NCBI GenBank assembly: GCA_946555345.1
Contig: CAMNSS010000006.1
Coordinates: 1 to 64,000 of the forward strand
Source: an uncultured Eubacterium sp.
GTDB taxonomy: Bacteria > Bacillota > Clostridia > Peptostreptococcales > Anaerovoracaceae
Direction: 5' to 3'
Length of the DNA stretch: 64,000 bases
Position numbers and translations under genes: made by a program. Numbering within the stretch: the first letter of the stretch is position 1; the number at the start of each line of letters is the position of its first letter. The notes under the pieces were generated by a model that made no database searches, was not told the DNA's origin, and was given only the letters and a program-made list of their open reading frames with translations. Of this stretch, positions 27,508-35,057 are shown piece by piece.

Positions 27508-28299
27508 ATGCAGTACCTTGTCGGAATTGATATTGGTTCTACCTGTGCGAAAACCATTGTGATGAATCGCAAGCGTGAGATTGTGCACCGGTTTATGCAG
27601 CCTACGGGCTGGAGCAGCGTGGACACAGCGCAGCAGATCGAAAAACGTTTGCTAAAGCTGGGCGTTGAAAAGGACCATGCCGGGATTGTAGCTACGGGAT
27701 ATGGGCGCGTTTCCGTTCCTTATGCTGATCAATGCGTTACGGAAATTACTTGTCACGGAAAAGGCGCTTGCTTCCTTTACGGCGCACGGGACTTGATGGT
27801 GGTCGATATCGGCGGGCAGGATACGAAAATTATCGCCTTGGAAGCGGGCGCAGTAATGGATTTTTCGATGAATGATAAATGCTCGGCAGGAACAGGCAGG
27901 TTTTTGGAGGTCATGGCAAATACGCTTTCCCTGCGGCCTGGGGAGCTGTGCGAGATGGCTTCATTAGGTGGCGGTACGGCCATTAGCTCCATGTGTACGG
28001 TATTTGCCGAATCGGAAGTGATCAGCCTCATCGGGCGGGGAGAACAGAAGGAAAATATCGCTTATGCGGTAATGGATTCCATCGTTTCCAAGGTGGCCTC
28101 GCAGGCAGCTCGGTTTCAGCTTCAGGGGAAAACGGTTTGCCTGACCGGGGGCTTGTGCGGTTTTGAAAATTTGCGGCAGGCCCTTTCTAAGAAGTTAGGG
28201 GTCGATGTGGCTGCGCATGAAGAAGGCAGGTATGCGGGTGCGGTTGGCGCAGCGCTTTGCGCCAATGCGTTTGCACAGCAGAAGGCTGCTTCGGAATAA
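27508..28299 (+). CDS. acyl-CoA dehydratase activase / ASKHA ATPase
   Basis: A 263-residue member of the HgdC/BadF family. It has the ATPase phosphate-1 loop GIDIGSTCAKTIVM, VVDIGGQDTKIIAL, MNDKCSAGTGRFLEVMANTL (cluster-binding Cys), CTVFAESEVISLIGRG and a second Cys segment, and GRYAGAVGAALCAN. These homodimers carry one [4Fe-4S] and use ATP to push an electron into a partner. The partner is most likely the double-cubane protein at 29972 rather than a true dehydratase, since no HgdA/HgdB pair is near. GAGGGATGG precedes the ATG. Confidence 0.93.
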   Translation: MQYLVGIDIGSTCAKTIVMNRKREIVHRFMQPTGWSSVDTAQQIEKRLLKLGVEKDHAGIVATGYGRVSVPYADQCVTEITCHGKGACFLYGARDLMVVDIGGQDTKIIALEAGAVMDFSMNDKCSAGTGRFLEVMANTLSLRPGELCEMASLGGGTAISSMCTVFAESEVISLIGRGEQKENIAYAVMDSIVSKVASQAARFQLQGKTVCLTGGLCGFENLRQALSKKLGVDVAAHEEGRYAGAVGAALCANAFAQQKAASE

Positions 28300-28596
28300 G
28301 AGGCGTAAGGGTTAGTGTCCAGGCTTGGCGGCGTCCGGCGCAAGCAGAGGGAAGCATAGATGAAGAGGAAGTCCGTTATGCGGGTTGCGGAATAGGCATC
28401 TGGAGTAAGCGGCGTGTAAAGGGAGCATTCTGGGTTTATTGCGATGTTGCGCAAGCGGCGGGAAAGACAGCTTCGGTTTTTTGGCGGCGCTGCGCGGGCG
28501 GTCAAAGAGCTGCAGTGGCGATAATAGCGCAAGGTGAGAAACGCTGAATCCTGTTTTTGGCGATGGCGGAGCGGCAGGACGAAGAAAGGGCAGGCA
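28300..28596. other. intergenic region between activase and second desulfurase-like gene
   Basis: 297 bp with no convincing gene. Open frames on either strand lack ribosome binding sites. Confidence 0.4.
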
Positions 28597-29739
28597 ATGA
28601 TTTATCTTGATAATGCAGCGACGACGATATGGAAGCCGCAGCAGGTGATCGATGCGGTAGCGGAGGCGATGCAGTCTATGGGAAATGCATCCAGGGGCGT
28701 CCATGCGGGCGCATTGCAGGCGGCGAGAACGGTTTATGATACCCGGCGGAAGCTGGCGCATTTGTTTCACTGTGGAAACCCATCCAATGTGGTATTTTGC
28801 AGCAATTCTACAGAAGCGCTGAATACGGCGGTCAATGGGACGATTGGTGCGAAGACGCACGTGATTACGACGGAGCTGGAGCATAATTCCGTCTTGCGCC
28901 CGCTGTACCGATTGCAGCGGGAACAAGGCGTGTGCCTTAGCTTTGTGAAAGCTGACAGGAAAGGCCGGGTTGATTATGGGGAATTTGATAAACTGGCCAG
29001 GGAAAATACCGTTGCCGTTGTGTGTACGCATGGCTCGAACCTGACGGGAAATGTGCTGGATATCGCGCGGATCGGCGAGATTGCCCGTATGCATGGTCTT
29101 TTGTTTATCGTCGACGCATCCCAGACGGCGGGCGTGATTCCGATCGATATGGAAAAAATGCAAATCGGCATCCTGTGTTTTACAGGGCATAAGAGCCTGA
29201 TGGGCCCGCAAGGCACGGGCGGGCTGTGCGTGCGGGAAGGTGTTTCTGTCAAGCCGCTGAAAACAGGCGGTACGGGCGTGCAGTCTTATCGCCGGTTCCA
29301 GCCGGAGGAAATGCCTGTGCGCTTGGAAGCGGGAACCTTGAACAGCCATGGGATCGCAGGGTTATCCGCAGCCGTTGACTATATAGAAGCGATCGGAATG
29401 GATGTGATCTGGGAGCGGGAACAGCAACTGATGCAGCGGTTTTATCAAGGTGTTGCCGGTTTGGAAAATGTTCAAATATATGGCGATTTTGCTACGTGGA
29501 AACGGGCTGCAATCGTGGCGCTGAATATTGAAGGAATTGATTCAAATGAGGTGGCGGACGAGTTGATTTGTACATATGGGATCGCCACAAGGCCGGGCGC
29601 TCATTGTGCGCCGCTTTTGCATCGGGCGTTGGGGACAGAATCGCAGGGTGCGGTGCGGTTCAGCTTTTCCTGGCATAACACGGAGGCAGAAGTCGATGAA
29701 GCGGTCCGGGCCGTCCAGGAAATCGCAGGGCGCATTTGA
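28597..29739 (+). CDS. cysteine desulfurase-like aminotransferase class V enzyme (copy 2)
   Basis: A 380-residue PLP enzyme of the same family as that at 23609, without its insertion: IYLDNAATTIWKPQQVIDAV, TTELEHNSVLRPLYRL, VDASQTAGVIPIDM, PLP Lys in TGHKSLMGPQ and RPGAHCAPLLHRALGT with Cys. It sits between the activase and double-cubane genes. It may deliver S or Se to that group, or directly to SelD; a class V desulfurase beside each half of the island is unusual. The ribosome binding site is weak (GGCAGGCA). Confidence 0.9.
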   Translation: MIYLDNAATTIWKPQQVIDAVAEAMQSMGNASRGVHAGALQAARTVYDTRRKLAHLFHCGNPSNVVFCSNSTEALNTAVNGTIGAKTHVITTELEHNSVLRPLYRLQREQGVCLSFVKADRKGRVDYGEFDKLARENTVAVVCTHGSNLTGNVLDIARIGEIARMHGLLFIVDASQTAGVIPIDMEKMQIGILCFTGHKSLMGPQGTGGLCVREGVSVKPLKTGGTGVQSYRRFQPEEMPVRLEAGTLNSHGIAGLSAAVDYIEAIGMDVIWEREQQLMQRFYQGVAGLENVQIYGDFATWKRAAIVALNIEGIDSNEVADELICTYGIATRPGAHCAPLLHRALGTESQGAVRFSFSWHNTEAEVDEAVRAVQEIAGRI

Positions 29740-29749
29740 GCTGGTTTGC

Positions 29750-29962
29750 GCAGAGGTAATTCATGTTATAGCAAACGCTGGACATTCCAACGGCATCAGC
29801 GCAAGGAAGCGTTTGCTGAAACATGAATCTTGATGGAAAAGGCAGAGGTAATTCATGTTATAACAAACGCTGGACATTCCAACGGCGCCAGCGCAAGGAA
29901 GCGTTTGCTGAAACATGAATCTTGATGGAAAAGGCAGAGGTAATTCATGTTATAATAAAGGA
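29750..29962 (+). repeat. tandem 92-bp palindromic repeats (2.3 copies)
   Basis: Units begin GCAGAGGTAATTCATGTTAT at 29750, 29842 and 29934, an exact 92-bp period; the first two are full and almost identical, the third stops after about 29 nt where the ribosome binding site of the next gene starts. Inside each unit TTCATGTTATAGCAAACGCT and AGCGTTTGCTGAAACATGAA are a 20-bp inverted repeat with two mismatches around a 28-nt loop. The array fills the gap before the double-cubane gene. Confidence 0.92.
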
Positions 29963-29971
29963 GGAGCAAAA

Positions 29972-31246
29972 ATGTCCGATTATGTAAAAATGTGGGAAGA
30001 TTTGGGAATGGATCTGGAAAATCACGATTTGCTGTGCCAGGTATTGCCGACAGCGGTAGGCGATGTCTTCATGACGCAGGAAAACCGGCCGCAGGCGATG
30101 GATTTCTGGGATATGGTGATCGCAGAGGTTCACGGCATCAGGCCGGCGGAGCTGGTTGAAGCGCAGAAGGAAGGGCGAAAGGTATTCGGCACGTTCTGCG
30201 TATATGTGCCGGATGAAGTGGTGATCGCAGCCGATGGCATCGTGACGGGCCTTTGCGGCGGTTCGCAGTTCTGGGTGCCGGGTGGGGAGGCTGTTTTACC
30301 GAAAAGCACTTGTCCATTGATTAAGGCTTCCGTTGGCGCGCGCTTAGGCAAAACCTGCCCGTTTTTCCGCATCGCCGATATGTATGTGGGGGAAACGACG
30401 TGCGACGGAAAGAAAAAGGCTTATGAAATTTTGGGCGAAGATGTCCCGATGTATGTGATGGACGTTCCGCAGATGAAGCGGGAGAAGGACATCGTGAAAT
30501 GGAAGGATGAAATCGCAGAATTTGCAAAAACCGTGGAGGAATTTACGGGCAATGCCATTACGCCGGAAAAGCTGGGCGAAGCGATTCATATCATCAACGA
30601 GAGGCGGAAAGCGCTGGCCAGGGTATTTGAATGCCGCAAGTCCGAAGTCTTACCGATTTCGGGGAGGGATGCGCTCCTGATGATGCAGATCTCCTTCTTT
30701 GACGATCCGGTCCGTTGCGCCCAGATGTGCAATAAGCTGGCGGATGAGCTGGAGCAGAGAATCAAGGACGGCGTATCGGTTGTTCCGGCAGGCACGAAAC
30801 GGATTTTGGTGACAGGAACGCCGCTCGCCGTTCCAAATTGGAAGCTGCATAACATCATCGAGACGAGCGGAGCCGCTGTCGTCTGTGAAGAAATGTGTAC
30901 CGGGACGCGCTATTTTGAAAACCTGGTGGATGAGACGAAGACGACGCTTTCCGATCAGTTCATGGCGCTTTCCGAACGGTACATGAAGACGAACTGCGCT
31001 TGCTTTACGCCAAACCAGGGCAGAATCGAAGACATTCTCCGCATGGCAAAGGAATATAAAGTGGATGGCGTGATCGATTGCAGCCTGAAATTCTGCTGTC
31101 TGTATGATACGGAAAAATATGCAGTATCGCGTGCGCTCAAGGCGGCTGGCGTTCCCGTCCTCAGCCTTGAAACGGATTATACCGATACGGATGCGGAGCA
31201 GCTCCGCACGAGAATCGGCGCTTTTATCGAGGTTCTCAATGGCTGA
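29972..31246 (+). CDS. double-cubane-cluster-type reductase (YjiM-like, 2-hydroxyacyl-CoA dehydratase fold)
   Basis: A 424-residue protein of the HgdB-like fold (N-terminal DLENHDLLCQVLPTAVGDVF, then CGGSQFWVPGGEAVLPKSTC). Cys residues in GLCGGSQ, KSTCP, KTCPFF, GETTCDGKKKAYEIL, ETSGAAVVCEEMCTG and DCSLKFCCLYDTEKYAVSRA are placed to bind the clusters. Members shaped like this hold a [8Fe-9S] double cubane and are powered by an activase such as the one at 27508. The physiological substrate of the family is not settled. AAGGAGGAGC precedes the ATG; the open frame reaches further upstream into the repeats, but without signals. Confidence 0.9.
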   Translation: MSDYVKMWEDLGMDLENHDLLCQVLPTAVGDVFMTQENRPQAMDFWDMVIAEVHGIRPAELVEAQKEGRKVFGTFCVYVPDEVVIAADGIVTGLCGGSQFWVPGGEAVLPKSTCPLIKASVGARLGKTCPFFRIADMYVGETTCDGKKKAYEILGEDVPMYVMDVPQMKREKDIVKWKDEIAEFAKTVEEFTGNAITPEKLGEAIHIINERRKALARVFECRKSEVLPISGRDALLMMQISFFDDPVRCAQMCNKLADELEQRIKDGVSVVPAGTKRILVTGTPLAVPNWKLHNIIETSGAAVVCEEMCTGTRYFENLVDETKTTLSDQFMALSERYMKTNCACFTPNQGRIEDILRMAKEYKVDGVIDCSLKFCCLYDTEKYAVSRALKAAGVPVLSLETDYTDTDAEQLRTRIGAFIEVLNG

Positions 31247-31511
31247 CGATACGCTCCGCTATTACATACTCTTTGCGAATTATGAGCAGGGCATGTGTCT
31301 TCATGACCTGCTCAATGAACGGGGGATCAAGCACAGGATTGCACCGGCGCCCCGCCAGATACAAGGCGAGCTTTCCTGCGGTATGTCGCTGATGCTTTTG
31401 CCCGATGCTTTGGAAAAGGCAGAGCAGTGCATTGCGGAGACGGGTGCGGCACATCATGCCATTGTGCCGTTTGAGAGCCGTTTGAAACCACAGCGGGATC
31501 GGTATTGTTAG
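31239..31511 (+). CDS. DUF3343 (putative Se/S carrier-like) protein, copy 2
   Basis: A 90-residue protein whose ATG overlaps the end of the double-cubane gene by 8 bp, implying translational coupling. YYILFANYEQGMCLHDLLNE, HRIAPAPRQIQGELSCGMSL and LPDALEKAEQCI fit DUF3343; the central SCG is shared with the copy at 26410. It ends in RDRYC, so a C-terminal Cys is available. A carrier of S or Se to or from the upstream enzyme is a reasonable guess. Confidence 0.85.
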   Translation: MADDTLRYYILFANYEQGMCLHDLLNERGIKHRIAPAPRQIQGELSCGMSLMLLPDALEKAEQCIAETGAAHHAIVPFESRLKPQRDRYC

Positions 31512-31874
31512 GCGGGAGGGTCTTGGCGAGGCTGCATCCCTGCCCGGGCAAGGAGGCAGCCAGCAAGACCGCTTCCGCCAGCGTTTTGGGCAAGCCGGGC
31601 ATCTGATTGCGGATGGCCGGGCTTTGCGCAGGGCGGCAAGGCTCGCAAAATGAAAAAGCCAAGCATCAGGTTCTTTTCGGACGGCTGAGGCTTTGTGCAG
31701 GGAAGCGAAGCTTTGCCGGGCGGGAGCAAAACAGCAGGATATTTTTGGAAGGCCGAGGGCTTTGTGCGGCTGGGCCAGCTAAACTTCGCCGCAGACGCTT
31801 GATGGAATAAAATCCAATCACGGCTTTCCTCATGATTTGTGCCGCCAACCAAAAGCGGCGGAATGGAGATTGAT
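31512..31874. other. intergenic region, 363 bp, degenerate repeats
   Basis: No gene seen. GGCTTTGTGCAGG/GGCTTTGCGCAGG/GGCTTTGTGCGGC recur at about 31620, 31689 and 31757, suggesting an eroded direct repeat. Confidence 0.4.
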
Positions 31875-32087
31875 ATGACAATTACAGTCGATGTTACAGG
31901 GTGCGCATGCCCAGAGCCGGTCATCCGGACGAAAAAAGCGATGAAGGAAGAACACAGTGAAATCGTCGTCCTGGTGGATAACCAGACCGCTTGTGAAAAC
32001 GTGAAACGGCTGGCGGCGAAAAACAGCCACAGCGTTACCGTGGAGGAAGACGGGGGCATTTACAGGATGACGCTAAAAAAGAATTGA
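31875..32087 (+). CDS. TusA-family sulfur carrier
   Basis: A 70-residue TusA/SirA-like protein with VDVTGCACPEPVIRTKKAM, where the CPxP motif carries the persulfide Cys, and VDNQTACENVKRLA. GGAG is 6 nt before the ATG at 31875; an in-frame ATG at 31863 is possible. In many genomes this domain is fused N-terminal to YedF. Here YedF is DsrE-only (26059) and this is a free TusA 5.8 kb away, so the two may form the split equivalent. Role: probably accepting S or Se from one of the desulfurase-like enzymes. Confidence 0.88.
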   Translation: MTITVDVTGCACPEPVIRTKKAMKEEHSEIVVLVDNQTACENVKRLAAKNSHSVTVEEDGGIYRMTLKKN

Positions 32088-32168
32088 CTTTGGGCAAGGT
32101 CAGGAGATATCATTAGGGGACAGAGAAGCTTTTGCGGCATAACTGAATCGGGACTAGAGAGGTGGGCG

Positions 32169-33554
32169 ATGAACTTTAATGAATTTTCCAAGGAAACCAA
32201 AGCGTGCATCAGAGCCATCATCGAATGCATCGATGATGGGATTTTTATCACGGACGGGGAAGGCACGGTCGTGGAGCTGAACCAGACAGCCCTTGGCGCA
32301 CAGCAGCGGGAGCATATTCTCGGCAAAAATATGCGAGAGCTGATCGAAGAAGGCATTTACAGGGATTCGCTTTCCTTGCAGAGCATCAAGGAGAAACAAA
32401 AGGTCACGCGCTTTCAAAACGAGGAGACGGAAATCCTGACGACCGCAATTCCCTATATAGAGGATGGAAAAGTACAGCTAGTGGTCTGCTGCGAGCGGGA
32501 AATGCAGGAGCTGGAAATCATGAAAGAGCAGATCAGGAACAGCGAAAAGAAGCTGGAGGATTACCGCAGGGAACTGGAATACCTTCGATCGGTCGTTGCC
32601 AAGGATGTAGATGTGGTAATGGAGTCGGATGAAATGCAGCATGTGGTGAACCTGGCGCTGACAGCGGCGCAGTACGGCTCGCGCGTGTTGATTCAAGGCG
32701 AGACGGGCGTCGGCAAGGAAATCATCGCAAAGATCATCTATAAAAACAGCTCCAGAAGGAATGCCCCGTTTATCGCTGTCAACTGTAGCGCAATCCCGGA
32801 ATCTTTGCTGGAGTCGGAGCTGTTCGGTTATGAAAGGGGCGCATTTACCGGAGCTAGTGAAAAAGGCAAGAAGGGCTATTTTGAACTTGCCAACAGAGGC
32901 GTCCTGTTTCTGGATGAGATCGGCGATATGCCTTTGAATTTCCAAGCGAAGCTGTTGCGCGTCCTCCAGGAAAACGAAGTGATGCGCATCGGCGGCAAGG
33001 AGATGATTCCCATTGACGTGCAGGTGATCGCCGCCAGCAACAAATCGCTGGCAGATAAAGCCGCCGCCGGGGAATTTCGCTCGGACTTATTTTACAGGCT
33101 GAATACGTTCCCGATTTTGATTCCGCCCCTGCGCGCTAGAAAGCGCGATATCGTCCCGCTGATCTATATGTTTGTGCAGAGCTTTAACAATAAATACGAG
33201 ACGAAGAAAATGTTTTCGTTGAGCAGCTTGAACGTGTTGCAGCGGTATGAATGGCCGGGCAATGTGCGGGAGCTGGAAAACCTGGTCGAGCGGATCATCC
33301 TGACCTCGAAGGAGGATATTATCACGGATGAGCATGTCAAGCAGATGCTCTTTTTCCCGCAGCGTGAGGAGGAAGATGTTTCCTTGATGGAAGGCACGTT
33401 AAAGGATGCGATAGAAAAGACGGAAAAACGGGTGATCAAAAAGTACATGGAGCGGTACAAAAGCCCATCCGAGCTGGAACAAGCCCTCGGGCTTTCCCGG
33501 GCGACATTGAACAGGAAAATATTAAAATACGGACTTCGGGAAGACACCCGCTAA
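32169..33554 (+). CDS. PAS-domain sigma-54-dependent transcriptional activator
   Basis: A 461-residue enhancer-binding protein. An N-terminal PAS domain (about 10-110: IIECIDDGIFITDGEGTVVE) and coiled linker lead to the AAA+ domain (about 150-380) with Walker A GETGVGKE, the sigma-54 contact loop ESELFGYERGAFTGA, Walker B FLDEIGDM and WPGNVRELENLVER. A Fis-type helix-turn-helix ends the protein (SPSELEQALGLSRATLNRKI). A sigma-54 promoter follows at 33673, so it very likely controls the component B genes. The PAS ligand is unknown. Confidence 0.95.
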   Translation: MNFNEFSKETKACIRAIIECIDDGIFITDGEGTVVELNQTALGAQQREHILGKNMRELIEEGIYRDSLSLQSIKEKQKVTRFQNEETEILTTAIPYIEDGKVQLVVCCEREMQELEIMKEQIRNSEKKLEDYRRELEYLRSVVAKDVDVVMESDEMQHVVNLALTAAQYGSRVLIQGETGVGKEIIAKIIYKNSSRRNAPFIAVNCSAIPESLLESELFGYERGAFTGASEKGKKGYFELANRGVLFLDEIGDMPLNFQAKLLRVLQENEVMRIGGKEMIPIDVQVIAASNKSLADKAAAGEFRSDLFYRLNTFPILIPPLRARKRDIVPLIYMFVQSFNNKYETKKMFSLSSLNVLQRYEWPGNVRELENLVERIILTSKEDIITDEHVKQMLFFPQREEEDVSLMEGTLKDAIEKTEKRVIKKYMERYKSPSELEQALGLSRATLNRKILKYGLREDTR

Positions 33555-33583
33555 TCAGAAATGATTAGCGGGTGCTTTCTTTT
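33545..33583 (+). terminator. terminator of the sigma-54 activator gene
   Basis: CACCCGCTAATCA and TGATTAGCGGGTG form a perfect 13-bp stem with a GAAA loop, followed by CTTTCTTTT. The stop codon is inside the stem. It isolates the activator from the component B unit. Confidence 0.92.
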
Positions 33584-33672
33584 GAGCAGGAAAAAAGTGC
33601 AAAAGGATTGGATTTTTCTATGAAAGCCAGTAATTGCAATCCGTTTTTGTGATAACAAAGACGTAAAAAAAG

Positions 33673-33687
33673 TGGCACGATACTTGC
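33673..33687 (+). promoter_or_regulatory. sigma-54 promoter (-24/-12) of the component B unit
   Basis: TGGCACGATACTTGC fits the sigma-54 consensus TGGCACG-N4-TTGC, with GG and GC exactly 10 bp apart. It lies about 90 bp before the first component B start and right after the terminator of an adjacent sigma-54 activator gene. Confidence 0.93.
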
Positions 33688-33776
33688 GTTATGATTAATA
33701 TAGGCAAACAAAACAAATAATATAAGCAAATAAAATGAATTGCTGATGTTCTAAGACAAAGAGTGGGGGTGATTGT

Positions 33777-35039
33777 TTGAAAGAAATGAATTTGAAGCTG
33801 GATATCATAGAAATAAAAGATGTTTGCTTTGGCGGCCAGAACAAGATCAGCGGCGGCGTATTGCAGGTCGATAAAGCAGGGCTTTTAGACTATATATCCG
33901 ATCCGGTGTTTACGAAGCTGGATGTTGCGCTGGCAAAGCCCGGCGAATCCGTACGGATTATTCCCGTCAAGGATGTGATCGAGCCGAGGATCAAGGAAGC
34001 GCCGGACGGCGGGTACTTTCCCGGTTATTTCGGCAAGTTTGAAACCTGCGGCGACGGCGTAACCAAGGTATTGCGGGGCGCTGCCGTGGTGACGACCGGG
34101 ACGATCGTCGGGTTTCAGGAAGGCGTGATCGATATGTCGGGCATCGGTGCGCAGTATACGCAGTTTTCAAAGCTGAATAACATTGTCATCACAGCAGATG
34201 TGAAAGAAGGGCTTCACCCGGCGGAACACGAAGCGGCAGTGAGGGTAGCGGGCATTAAAGCCGCCCATTACATTGCCCATGCGGGGCTGGGGATGGAAGC
34301 GGATTATACGGAAGAATACTGCTTGCCAAAGCCGGAAAAAGATTTGCCTAAAGTGGCCATTATGTACATGATCATGGCGCAGGGCCTACTGCATGACAAT
34401 TATGTATATGGAATCGATGCCAAGAAGCTTCACACGATGCTTTTGCATCCAAATGAGGTCTTTGATGGCGCGATCGTAAATGGAAACTGCGTTGTCGCCG
34501 GGGACAAGCATACGACCTACGACCACCAGAACAGCCCGCTTGTGAAAGAGATGTTTAAAAGGCATGGAAAAACATTGGATTTCAAGGGGCTGATCGTCGT
34601 GCCGACGTATCCGGGGCTTGCGGACAAGCAGAGGTGCTGTGAATCGGCCGTGAAGATGGCAAGGCTTCTCGACCTGGACGGGGTATGCATCCCGGAAGAG
34701 GGCGGCGGCAATCCGGAAGCAGACCTGATGATGATTTGCAGGGGCTGCGAGCATCACGATATTAAGACCGTGATGATGCTGGGACCTGACGGCGTGGAAG
34801 AACCGGTCGCTGACACGACGCCGGAGGCTGATGCGGTGATCAATGTCGGCGATTGCAATGAATATATCATCGTTCCGCCGATGGATCAGGTGATCGGCGA
34901 CCAGGAGCAGATCAAGGTGATGTCGGGCGGCTCTGAAACCAGCATTCAGGAAGACGGCGGGATGCGGATTTCCTTGTCTGCGATTATCGGTTCCGTGAAT
35001 GGATTTGGGACGTCTAACATGAGTTCCTATGTGCGATAA
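33777..35039 (+). CDS. glycine/sarcosine/betaine reductase component B proprotein (GrdE/GrdG/GrdI-like)
   Basis: A 420-residue homologue of the component B proprotein that is autocleaved to give a pyruvoyl-bearing subunit. The family Cys is present at about residue 238 in AIVNGNCVVAGDKHTTYDHQ. KPGESVRIIPVKDVIEPRIK and GTIVGFQEGVIDMSG are well conserved. The start is TTG at 33777 (GGGGGTG 7 nt upstream); ATG at 33786 is the alternative. It cannot be assigned to glycine, sarcosine or betaine by eye. It lies behind a sigma-54 promoter, about 15 kb from grdACD. Confidence 0.9.
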   Translation: MKEMNLKLDIIEIKDVCFGGQNKISGGVLQVDKAGLLDYISDPVFTKLDVALAKPGESVRIIPVKDVIEPRIKEAPDGGYFPGYFGKFETCGDGVTKVLRGAAVVTTGTIVGFQEGVIDMSGIGAQYTQFSKLNNIVITADVKEGLHPAEHEAAVRVAGIKAAHYIAHAGLGMEADYTEEYCLPKPEKDLPKVAIMYMIMAQGLLHDNYVYGIDAKKLHTMLLHPNEVFDGAIVNGNCVVAGDKHTTYDHQNSPLVKEMFKRHGKTLDFKGLIVVPTYPGLADKQRCCESAVKMARLLDLDGVCIPEEGGGNPEADLMMICRGCEHHDIKTVMMLGPDGVEEPVADTTPEADAVINVGDCNEYIIVPPMDQVIGDQEQIKVMSGGSETSIQEDGGMRISLSAIIGSVNGFGTSNMSSYVR

Positions 35040-35057
35040 GAAAGGAGGGCATAAGCA

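Noticed and set aside
28312-29349. A 345-codon minus-strand frame opposite the second desulfurase-like gene
   Set aside because: Arg/His/Pro-rich composition typical of an antisense shadow; the plus strand has a clear PLP enzyme.
27508-31246. A true 2-hydroxyacyl-CoA dehydratase system
   Set aside because: Only one HgdB-like protein is present, with no HgdA/HgdB pair, CoA-transferase or dehydrogenase next to it; the single-subunit double-cubane type fits better.
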